Positions 10,463 through 21,400 of a DNA stretch of 64,000 nt are shown here, piece after piece. A program made the translations under genes and the position numbers. Source of the DNA: Lentinus brumalis (lineage: Eukaryota; Basidiomycota; Agaricomycetes; Polyporales; Polyporaceae); the NCBI GenBank assembly GCA_001792895.1, contig MARA01000024.1:496001-560000 (forward strand), written 5' to 3'. Each line of letters begins with the position of its first letter. Within the stretch, counting starts at the first letter, position 1. A model generated the notes under the pieces. The model was not told the origin of the DNA and did not search any database. It worked only from the letters and a program-made list of their open reading frames with translations.

Positions 10463-12765
10463 ATGCTGCTGCGAGCCGCGGCTTTCCTGGCCCTTGCCTT
10501 TCAAGCTTTAGGGGCGGCGCAAGTGACCACCCAGGACACCGGCCGCACGCTGACTCTCGGAGGCGTCTCGTATTTCGTCCCTCCCTCGCCGGTGTCTGCG
10601 CTGCACGACGTCTCCGCGCTGTCCGTTGCAGCAAAGAGCGCGTCAAATGGCCTGGTTCCCTTCTCGGTCATCCCTACCTCGAAGTTCGTCTTCGACGGCA
10701 GTGCTCTGCAAGAGACCGTCAACGAGTGGGCTGACAGAGATGACGTATGGAGCAAGGCATTCCTGACTGGTGCGTTGCGCGACCTCCGAGGCGGGCACTT
10801 CGCATGCTGATCTGGCCTCTCCTCTTAGGGATCTATCTGACGTACAACGGCACCCGTGGTCTCCCATCTGCGTCACTTCTCTCAGCACAGAAGACACTTG
10901 GGATCAACTTCGTCTTCCTGTCCAAAAGCTACCTCCTCGGCATCGGGCTCACAAAAGAGTTGCCTGCAGGACCATACTTTCTGGAGCCTGCGTCCGGCAA
11001 CATATTCGAAGGTGAGACATACCCGCATGTCAAAGAAATTCGAACTCATTCCTTCCATCCGCAGCCTTCCGTCTATACAACGACGAAAATCAATCGTTCG
11101 TATACGGCACCATCCCTGATGGAAGTGGCGGCTTCCAGGTCCTCTCCGCAAAGATCCCCGGCGCAGCCACCGAGACCGTCGGTGTACCCTCTCGGCTCTA
11201 CTTCACCCCAACCATCCAGAAGCCCCTCGCGGGCAAGCGGCTTGCGGTGAAGGACATATACGACGTCAAAGGTCTCCATACCGGATGCGGGAACCGCGCC
11301 TTCTGGCAGCTGTACCCTCCCAAGGAGACCACCGCGCCAGCGATCCAGCGACTGATCGACGGTGGCATGGTACTCGTAGGGAAGACGAAGACATCCCAGT
11401 TTGCGAACGGGGAGACTGCGACGGGTGATTGGGTCGACCTACACGCGCCATACAACCCGCGGGGCGATGGGTATCAGGACGGCAGCAGTTCGTCTACGGG
11501 CTCTGGTACTGCTATGGCTGCCTACCCGTGGCTGGACTTCGCAGTCGGCAGCGATACGGGAGGCTCGATGAGAGGTCCAGCCGGGGCGAACGGCGTTTTC
11601 GGAAACAGGCCATCGCATGGCGCCGTCTCGCTCGACAGCGTGATGCCACTATCTCCCGAGCTCGACACGGCGGGCATCTTCTCGCGAGATGCCAAGATGT
11701 GGGCGACGGCCGGTCACTGGTGGTACCAAAACTTCACATCAGTAAGCGCCACACGTTCTTCAGTCTAAAGTCCTCTCGAGATATGCTCATTTTGCTCCAG
11801 TTCTCGCAGTTTCCGAAGAAGCTCCTCTTCCCCGTCGACTATTTTGGGAGCAGCTACCTCACAAACCCGCCGAGCGCAGGCACCGCTGCAGACACTTTCA
11901 ACACGTTCATCACCAAGCTAGAGGGCTTCCTGAACACAACCCGTACCGAGATGAGTCTCGCGGCCAGCTGGAACACGACGAAGCCGGCCGCCGTGTCTGC
12001 TCCATCCCTGCAGACTCTTCTGTCTACGACGTACGCCGACCTCATCACACTTGACCAGATCGACCTCGTCGCCGACCCCTTCATTGCCGACTTTGGTGCA
12101 GCGAACGGTGGCCGCATGCCGTTCATCGATCCAATCCCGCTCGCACGCTGGAGCTACGGTCGCGCGTTGCCCGCCGGGCGCAAGGTGGATGCACTTGCCA
12201 ACAAGACGATCTTCATGGACTGGTTCTCGAGCTCGGTCGTACCGCCTGACGCGACAAGCTGCTCCGATTCTATCTTCCTGTACCCCCAAAGCTCCGGAGG
12301 AACGAACTATAGGAATCGCTACATAAGGTTCGTGGTGTTCAGGGCCCTGTACTCGCAGACGCACTTGCTCATGGTGATTTATCAGTGCCTCTTCTGCGCC
12401 GTTAGGCTTTTCATCCGGACGCATCTCCGTACATGCCGAAGTACCCGACATGGTTGTGCCAAGTGAGTTTGCTCGCCATGTAAACCCGCTCGACCACTTT
12501 GCTCATGAGATGTACCGCTCATGAACAGTTGGCGAAGCACCGTTCAACTCAACTATCACCGGGCGGACAGAGTTTCTCCCTGTGACCATTAGCTTCGTCG
12601 CCGCGAAAGGCTGTGTGAGTACACACGTCCAGCTATCACATAGGATATATACAGAGACTGACGATCTGGACGGCTTAGGACCTGATGCTGTTCAATCTGT
12701 TCGCAGCGTTGCAGGACGCGGGGGTCATTCAACCAGTTATGACGGGCTCCCGGATGTTCTCGTAG
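10463..12765 (+). CDS. Secreted amidase (amidase signature family)
   Basis: A seven-exon model is in frame throughout: 10463-10769, 10829-11011, 11065-11741, 11801-12327, 12386-12462, 12529-12614 and 12679-12765, giving 647 residues. The fourth exon could start 9 nt later at 11810 and still stay in frame. The N-terminus ([20 protein letters not shown]) is a signal peptide, so the enzyme is probably secreted. Amidase-signature residues are visible: the catalytic Lys in [10 protein letters not shown] (about residue 225), the cis-Ser region GSSSSTGSG (about 305) and the nucleophile region [11 protein letters not shown] (about 325). Family enzymes hydrolyse carboxamides by a Ser-cisSer-Lys triad; the actual substrate cannot be read from sequence. 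A 60-residue insertion follows the signal peptide before the amidase fold. It converges with Argonaute, stop codons 154 bp apart. Confidence 0.92.
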
Positions 12766-12919
12766 AATTCAAGCAGGTCCAAACATCGTGTGGCATATGT
12801 ACATATGTAGTACAGGGTTTGCGTGAAAGAGAGATATGCTGGTAGTGGTACATCAACGGCGTCGTGCAGGAGGCAGGGCTATGCCCAAGCAGTACAAAAC
12901 CAATGTCGGTGATCGAGGC
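12766..12919. other. Short convergent intergenic gap
   Basis: Only 154 bp separate the amidase stop (plus) from the Argonaute stop (minus). Any normal 3' UTRs of the two genes must overlap or nearly overlap here. No AATAAA-type signal is evident. Confidence 0.7.
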
Positions 12920-15900
12920 TCAAGAGAAATACATCAGATAACGAGTTTTGGCGTGGACAGGTTTGAACCCCGTACGGAATGTTTCCATCTGTCTGTCGGC
13001 CTCTGTCGAGGAAAGCTGCGTGGCAGACTCGGAGAGATCCCCCTGGTCGCCACCTGGCAGGTAGTGCAATTTGGCGCGTGCACATACAATGTCGGCATCT
13101 ATCGTGATAGTCAGAAGGACGTCCACATGAATGACATCCCAACGAAGGGACTCACAGTATACTGGGGCTGGAATGGAGACGGAGCGCGTCGCGCGAGCAT
13201 AGACGTGGCAGAGAGCGTACGAGAGCGCCTGCAAACTGTCTGGAGTGAAGTTGTTTTCGTCGTACAACACATTGTAGTGAGCTGAACGGGAGGTCGGGCC
13301 TGCCGGTGCTTGCTTGCCTCGCTTCAGCGTATAGACGGATGGAGAACTTGTCAGTCAAGGAGTACACCGGATCACGAATCAAATGGTACTTATCCACTGT
13401 GGCTTTGCAGATAAAAGTCGAATTCGGTCGGATGGGTGATGTCGCTATCGACGATCGTACCTGCAGGGCAGTTCCCGCTCGGGTCGGCTTCCCTCGGCTC
13501 CCTAGGGAAGAATCGCACATGATGGCGCTTCCCTACCACCAGCATGGTTATCTTCGGCTGTATCCCAAGCGTCGTGCATGCAGCTAATGAGTTTGGGTTG
13601 GGAGTTAGCCTTTTGTTCGCCACTAGTAAGTACATGCACATACCCTTCAGCTGTGGCAATTCTGCGAGAGGATCAGAACGCGCGAAGTCTTGAACACTAA
13701 TAGAACGTCGACTCACCTTGCTCGATCACCTTCCTGAACTCTCCTTCGGACACGCCATCCCGATAGAAGATGATTCTCTTGAGGTTGAAGGGCTTCCTCT
13801 CCCTTTCGGTGCGATAGCTCTTGTACATGTTCAGCACGTTCTCGGCCATACTCTGGAGATCCTGGATCATCTCCACGCGCCCGGTCTGCGCCCGGCAGTC
13901 CGCGACATACTTCGACGTGTCGGAGTCCACGCTGCCTACAAGGGAAGTGAAGGACGGACGTCCCTGTGAACCAGGCGCGGGATGGATGACGTCCGCACTG
14001 GTCTTCGAGTCAGCTCGTGAATGATTGCACCAGACTGGAGCCACGAACCCCATGACAATGGTCGGATTGTGCGGATCAGTGAGCGCAGGGACAGACCGTG
14101 CTTCCGGGACAGCGTTGATCCCGCCCATCTTGACGTTGATCCTAGTCGAGCATGTCAGCATCATGCCTACGGACGAATATTAAGTCTTATCGTACTTCAA
14201 ACATACGTTCGCGTAGTATTGCGGCCTTGCGCGCGAGCATTTCGTGCTACTGAGGCACTGTGTGGCCACACCTTGGGTGATGTCGCCAAAACTGATGTAG
14301 AAGAGCCATCCTGTCAGCAGATATCATGCACGGAATGGCGATGCAACGACGCACTGTTTGACCGCATGGTACATATCTGCGGAAACGTCTGGAAGGACGA
14401 CGACGATGAGCTGGGGACCGCCTTCATTCCGGTTCTTCTGGTAACACTGACGGCCGACCTCGCGAAGTTGCTATGTCACCCATGATCAGCATATGCATTT
14501 CCGGAGACAAGAGGACAAGCGAATGCGACGCACATCTGCGATTTTACCTGAAGAATTCTGGTAGCTCACTATCGGGTCTGTTTCCCTGACCTGAATGCCT
14601 GTGTGTCGCGTAACATCTGAGCGCGCGAGACAATTAGAGGTAGCATGCACGCACCGACTGCTCGAAACATCTGAACGAAGCCATTCACCACCTCCTGTGC
14701 ATTCTCCGGACGGAACCGTCGCTGACTTTCGTATATGACGACAATCCAACGCTCGATCGTCGCCGGTTGGTAGAACTTCTTATCGATGCTGCGCGTAGGA
14801 ACATATGTCAGTTGTGCAGCATGCAGACGAACTCTGATATTCACAGATTCCATTCTCCATCTCGAGGTTTCTGCGAGTAAATGGGAAGTAAGATCAGATG
14901 GTTTGGCACCACGAGAAACTCACTATAGTGGGCTGTTTGCTGTCGCCGTGATATCTGAGCGTCGGCGCATCTAGGACGCGAGCCTGCACAGTCATTGGAC
15001 CGGCGGTATCCTCGACGTGCATGCCAAATTGCTAGTGAATGATATGAGCGCCTCACCATCTGCAAAACGAACACACTATACATACCCGCACGTACTCAGA
15101 CTGGCCATAGGCAAGCGTCCCGAGCCCTTGGCGGATGCTGTCCAAGCGCTCCGGAGGGCTCTTCGCGGCGAAGGAGAGGACGTCCGTGACCTTGTTCGGA
15201 GGGATCTGCTTGCGCATGAACTGTCCTTCCGGGACGAAGCAGCATTCCATAGGTACTTGAGCCCCTGATGCAAACTATGAATGCAATCAGTACCAGAGCC
15301 AGAGTCAATACACGCAGTAAGACTGACGAACCTGGACGCACACTACGTCGGGATAACGTACAGTGTAGTTATGAGCCGCTTTGAAGTACTGCGCGACCGT
15401 TAATGTGACACCCTCCCGATTCGTGAAGGCCAGTTGGTTGGCCCCAACGGGCGTGAGCTTCGCTACAGGACGCGGGTTGCGGGAGGCAGGCCCGGCCGGA
15501 GGAGCTCGACCAGGGATTTGCATAAGCACGCGAACTCCAGACAAAAACCGCTGTAACTTCAGTCGTTCTCTCTCCGGGAATCCCCGGCTCGGTGCGAGAA
15601 GGTTGGGATCGCGCTGACGGCCAAGGAAGTCGAGAGCGACGTCGAGCATACTCCCCGGCTTGTACATGAATCCAGTCGTGATGTCGACGTTGATGAGTAA
15701 ACGGCCAATCGCAGGGCGCACTGACTGGAAGTAACCGCGCCAAAGGACAATACCGCCACCGATGTCCTTCGTCTCCCGGTTGGTAAAGAACGACCGGATG
15801 TTGAACGGGTAGTCCAGCGAAGGTTGCATCCTGATTACGACGTTCAGGGCCTAGTGGCGTGCTAAGTCCTTCTCGCTTTAAACGAACTCCAAAAAGCACT

Positions 15901-16930
15901 CACTGTGATGGTTGTCAGAACGTCGTTGTCATGCGATTGCTTTCCTGCGATGAACCGCCGCAAAACCCTAGGGTGATGATTTCAGTCAAGCGTAAACCGA
16001 CATACCCCTGAACATACTCGGTGTTGATCGTATTCACGAGGGCTAATTTGACTTTGTACACTTTCGGGCCCCGTCTCCGCTCCCCCGTCTCGCCTTCGGC
16101 CTCTGCCGCTTGGGAAACCTGAGGCGAAGCCGGGTCTGTCAATGTGAACCTAAACTACACATAGAAGGTTAGCGCAACTTGTCTAAATTGACAAGCACAC
16201 AACATTGACGTACTTCTCGCGTATCAGTCGGTCCCAAAGGAAGCTTCCGCGGAGCGAATATGTTCTTCCGCCCATCATACACTACCCGGGGGGTGAAGAC
16301 GTCGGGAGCCGCCACCGTCTGGAGTCGCTTGATGATCTCCATGTTGAGACGCGCCGGAAGCGTCTTGTTGGCAGCGTCGATGACTATGTTAATAACAGAC
16401 TTAGTCAGATGGCCTGAGCACGAAACAGCACGAACTCACCAACTACACGTCAAAACAAGAACGGTCACTGCAATCAGTCCTGTCCTAGGACGATCAAAGT
16501 AGGCGAGAGACATACCATCGTAGTGATAGACACTTCCCTCTGGGACCGAGGTGACGAAGTGATTCGTGTATACGTTGAGAGTACGGCCGCTCGTGCCAAA
16601 CGCGGTGCGCTTCACGCCGATGGTAGTGATGTGGTCGCTGGTGTCCGGGAGAGCGCGAGTTCCACCCGGTGCTTGAGACAAGCGACTGGGCGCCGGAGGT
16701 GCGCCGGCTCGACCACGACCGAGTCCACGACCAGGAGGTGCCCCTCGGGCACCAGCAGGGCCTCCGCCAGTACTGGGCGGACCGCCTCTAGCACCACCGC
16801 GGATGCTAGGCGGAACAGAAGGAGCATTACTGGGAGGACCACCCCGGGACCCACCTCGAGAGCCTCTACCGCGAGGAGCTCCACGTCCCCGATCTCCAGG
16901 AGTGGTGCCGCTAGGTGCGCGAGGAGGCAT
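12920..16930 (-). CDS. Argonaute protein (RGG tail, N, PAZ, MID and PIWI domains)
   Basis: The gene has about 19 exons and encodes about 980 residues. It starts with a Gly/Arg/Pro-rich tail (to about residue 100), then the N domain ([17 protein letters not shown]), linker and PAZ region ([19 protein letters not shown]), MID ([18 protein letters not shown]) and PIWI. Catalytic residues are present: Asp in [11 protein letters not shown], Glu in [10 protein letters not shown], Asp in [11 protein letters not shown], and a fourth Asp in [12 protein letters not shown] where animal Argonautes have His. The tetrad is thus DEDD and the protein is predicted to be a slicer. Introns placed with frame agreement include 15968-16017, 15851-15903, 15032-15085, 14471-14533, 13998-14048 and 13099-13155. 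The junction near 13.29-13.39 kb is not resolved, and the first intron may hide a 3-nt exon. The usual role is small-RNA-guided silencing in cytoplasm or nucleus. Confidence 0.95.
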
Positions 16931-18115
16931 TTCGTGAAGAGTTCTTCAGCCGTTCTGGGTCCACGACCCAGGTAGGAAGGGGAGTGCCACTAGAGGGAAG
17001 CAGAAGTCCTGGCTTAAGTATATTCGTAAGTGTATGTGCTGCGGTAGAACAGAAAAACGTGGCAGGCGCGCGGCCACGTTCTCAGGGTGGCGGACATGCA
17101 TGGAAGACGGATAAACCATGACGACGCGGTCTCGCCTTTTGCCAACGCTTGGAGACCGTGCTGCTGCAGATTTTACAGTAGACTTCGTCACTGAGGACAT
17201 CGCCCGTGATTCCCTTAGATATATGACAAACAGACACAGTCAGTACCGGTACTTGCCAAGAACCAAATTCCTTGACCAAGTTGGCGAGGCCAGATGGTCG
17301 ATCTTCAGTACATGAGTGCGCTGCGGTAAGAGGAACTTGAGAGATCTGAGGTCAGATATAGATGCCGGGGCTCTGTCCGACGATCATCATCGAGGTTACA
17401 TACCTGGGGTCTCAGCATGGGAAGGTAGATCACATCCGATGAACACCAGAACGCACATAACACGAGGCACCGTCATCGCATTGATCGCTGAATTTGCTCC
17501 TCGAGATGCTGAAGCTCGCTGAAGACGCAGCATCTTATGCGACTGCGTTGCTTGCATATTGCCAGCACGGATGTGTTATGGCTATGCGATTGCGAATACC
17601 ATCAATATATGTCATACGAGACTGTTCATGCTACTGTAGGCTATCCTGCCGGTCCACTGGACCTGCATCGGAGCAGATCAAGTCAGTCTAGTGCTTGCAA
17701 GGTGAGTAAGACCGCACGGCGCACAAATCTACCATTGAGAACGTAAAGAGTACGTACAGCGTTGCTCAAAGTCAAAGCTCTGGGAACATGGTCGACGAGA
17801 ACAAAGCCTGCAATGCGCGTCTACCCTTCCTTCGCCGCCCTTGAACCAAATATAGTAGTCCCCTTCAAGGTTCACGACGACAGACCATGGACTTCCCATC
17901 GCTAAAGAACAAACTAGCTGACAAGAAAGCTAGCGTCACACGATGGTGCTATAAGTACTGACATATAACTGAGACAACACATAGCTCCTCGCCACGTTCG
18001 TTGATCGACCACCGTGACCCGACACGCTCAGCCATCGTCCCAAACTTCCAGGACCGTGTACCGCCGGAACACAAATACCACATATCTGAGATACCATTAC
18101 TACGACACCTCAAAG
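16931..18115. other. Intergenic; nothing recognised
   Basis: This 1.2-kb stretch holds the upstream region of Argonaute on its left and of the small secreted protein on its right. Open frames are short and lack known domains. Confidence 0.5.
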
Positions 18116-18491
18116 ATGTACCCCACACGCGCCGTTCAAACATTCACGCTCATTTTCCTCTCCTTCGCCTGCTTGGGTACGTCCGCCGACGGTGCACCCT
18201 TCGACCTATCAGGGCTGACGAACGTTCTCAACAGCCACTGCATCTCCTGCACCTATAGACTCCCAACAGGCGAATGTTCTCGCAGAAAGCCACAACGCGG
18301 CGTGCTCAGGGCCCAAAGGATGCCTCGGGGTGAGCATTGTCAAAACACTCATCCGCGCGCTCGCAATAACCTCTCTACGTCTCCAGGCGAACGGCTCCGT
18401 TGCTGTAGAGACGACTTCAGGCGCAGCGCGGTCCGTCGCAGTGTCTTCGGGAGCCCTCGCCGCGGCGGTCGCGCTGGCGGGTCTCCTTTGA
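18116..18491 (+). CDS. Tiny predicted secreted, possibly GPI-anchored protein (78 aa)
   Basis: A three-exon model (18116-18176, 18259-18329, 18387-18491) gives 78 residues with canonical GT...AG introns of 82 and 57 nt. The N-terminus is a hydrophobic signal-like segment (MYPTRAVQTFTLIFLSFACL). The middle has two cysteines (NAACSGPKGCLG). The C-terminus is a small-residue spacer followed by a hydrophobic tail (SGALAAAVALAGLL), the shape of a GPI-attachment signal. A second reading without the first intron extends the first frame but loses the hydrophobic C-terminus. No family is recognised. The pattern is that of small cell-wall or effector-like fungal proteins, but this is inference and the gene itself is uncertain. 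Confidence 0.4.
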
Positions 18492-21400
18492 GCATGCCAC
18501 CATCACGACCGGTCGACGACCACGACTCGAACAGCCACATATACACATATACATCACGATTGTCCCGAGGGACTGCAGCTCGGACTGCCATTCGTTACCA
18601 TGCATCTCTATGTATCCACAATTAATCGCAAGGACAACATGTATATCTCTAACGTCCAACACACCCGAAAGTCCGAGAGTGTGACGACGGGCGACGACAA
18701 CGCGCTCCTCAGTTCGATATAGGTGAACGCATGATGCATTCAATAGTTATGTGTTCGATGCGCACTTCGAGTGCGGTTGCGTGACACGAGGTGACACAAA
18801 GCATCGCGGCGGGTCGTATGGAAAGTCACTCGGCGCATCAGCTCAACAACGCGCTTTCTTGATCTGCCTTCATGCTGACATGCTCATTGCTGCCAAATTT
18901 TACCCCGTCAACCTTCCTGGGCGTAAGCAAGGTATGGGGTGATCCAGCAGCAAGGATCGTACTTGCTCTCTAAGTAGCCTCAAAGGGCATGCGATGGACA
19001 GGAGCTCCTTAGGTTACATGTACCACTCGGGCCTGAGCACCGAGTGATAAAAGTACGCGAGGCCGCTGGCCACCGCGGAGAACTCGTTCTCGCGAGGAGA
19101 CACCGCTCAGAGATCCGACAGTCCCCGAACTGTCGCGCGTCGGCCCAGGTTGTCTCGCGGGTGGTCCCAGACCGACGCGGGACAGCGCGCAAACGGAAGC
19201 CGTCCATATGTACACTCTCGAAGGACGTACCTGAGCTCGCAGGCAGCCGGCCTTCTACCTCGCGGCCGGAAGGCTGAAGCCTATAACGCGTGCCGTAGGT
19301 GATCAGGTCTGCTGATCAATGCGCTCATGAGGCACTCACGGCTGTCTGGTATGTGGAAACAAGTTGTTGTGAGACTCGCGCGTTCGCGGTGGACGTAATG
19401 ATACCACACACCTTCCGCCTGTCGTCCCTCTCCTCACACGCCGTGATGGCATTTTCCGGGGCCTGCCGAGCGCGAGAAGCTCGCACTACCTGCTACTTAC
19501 TGCCTGGTTGTGCGAGCCCGACGGGAATGGCCAGTCTACACGATCATGATCAGCATTCGGATAGACCTCCGGCTTCAGGAAGCAGTTCCGACACACTCAC
19601 TCGCCTTCAGCCTCTTCAACCTTCTACAACCCATTCAGGGTTCCGAGGATACGAGTTGGGTATCCGTATTCACAACACCTCGCCTCGAGGCTGCAAGCCG
19701 TGCGAGTGACACTGGGAGTTGCGCCGTACACGTTAGGCATCGCAGCCTCTCGTCCTCGGTGCCGTAAGGTGGTCTGACCACTTAGGCAACGGTACGTGAA
19801 CTTCCGCTGAGCGCACAGGCAAAGTTCAGCCACAGGAGGCGTCTTGATTGACAAAGAAGCTATAGCGTTCATAGATGATATAGCGATACGGCGTCAAGGC
19901 GGGGAGTTAGGAGACATCACCTCGTAGGCTCGTACGTCAACGTCCACATCCTGAAGTGTGGACGCCGCCGTTGACATTGTCTGATCGGCATCCTACAGTG
20001 ATAGCGAGCTTGCGTGTAAGTCACATAACCGTGTACACAAAGACAGTGCGCGCCCACCATGACTGTGGACCTCTGTCCCTGGACCGACCGACCAGCCGAA
20101 CAGCATCAACAGAGGATATGCACTGACCGAACTTCGGAAGTCTGCGCAAGGACCTTACGGCCTTCCCGTGTGAGCCTGATATCGCCAGGCTACGAGAAGC
20201 CGTCATGCCGTACCATCCCGCACGTTCCAATACGTACATGACAGCCCGCGCTCTGCAGCGCTTGCGGCACGACGCCAGCGGCCCCCTTCCCGTGCGTTCG
20301 TACGTGTGAGGAGCCCCACTTCGGTCCGTCGCAGCCACGAAGGGAGGGGCTTATGCACAGTCCGTAGCCCGAGACCGCCTGAAGTAGCCTTCAGTAGGTG
20401 GCGAGCGATGCCATGACACCACGTACCTGAGTGTACTTGGCTAGGGTCAGTGGTACACGAACTATGCCCGCCTTGCTCGGCCGTATCACGTTGTCTTCTG
20501 GAATTCTGTTGGACCAGCTCGAGACGTGCGTCGTGGCCGCCACGCGAGCGCCACATTACCAGGTAGGCGCACTGGTATCTCGGAAGCAGATACACAGAGC
20601 TGCTTCTTTGCCTCGATCGACGACTTTGCGGCGAATGAGGGACCGGGGAGTCTGGATCCGAGCGTCGAGGCAACGCCTACAGAACGTGTCAATCAGCTAC
20701 ACGGCACGCAGGTCGTGCTACGAGACTTTCTATTGCGTACCTCGAGCTCTCCAGCGTGTGTTCACTGTCCACCTACAAGGCCCATGCACTAATGCGTCCG
20801 CTCCGGCGGCAGGGCGTGCTTCCATTCTTCACCATCAGCGGCGGCGGCGGGGCAGGAACAAGGCCGCAGCGTACAATAGCAATAGCACCGTCCCCGAACC
20901 TGTGCCATATGATAGCACTCGCGCTTGCAGAGTCCTGGAACAACGCCGCTGGTGCATTCGGACGGACGCGGGACCGTCCCGCATGGGAATCGCGCAGACG
21001 GGTGTCGGGGGAGGCTGTGCGACGCACAATGAACTGGCGGCCGCCTGATCACAACGTGCCCGCCCATTGTGTGAGCGAACAAAGTCCAGCGGAAGGTTGG
21101 TAGCCCGAATGGACAATCAGTTTACCACAAACGGTAAGTGCCAGCGGGCGTGCAGCCTCGTTCCCCGTGCATGCTGCATTCGGGAGGGACAATGCACGAG
21201 CCTGGAGACGGCGATGCTCGGGAGAGCCGATAGTGAGGCCTTGCAGTCGGCCCGGCGATAGAGAAAGGTGGTGCCGTGTCCAATCCAGCGCGTGGGGCCT
21301 TTCGAGGGATCTTCTCCGCGTTCTTGACCTTCGTTTGGCAGAGAAGTCCGTCATACTCCATCTCTACAACCGCGGACGCCGCAAGACCCACCACAGCAGT

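Noticed and set aside
12879..13142. Cys/His-rich minus-strand frame resembling a small zinc protein
   Set aside because: It is a shadow frame of the last Argonaute exon and its intron.
15040..15090. A second 3-nt micro-exon (ATG) in Argonaute
   Set aside because: A single 54-nt intron (15032-15085) joins the exons in frame with normal size, so the extra exon is unnecessary.
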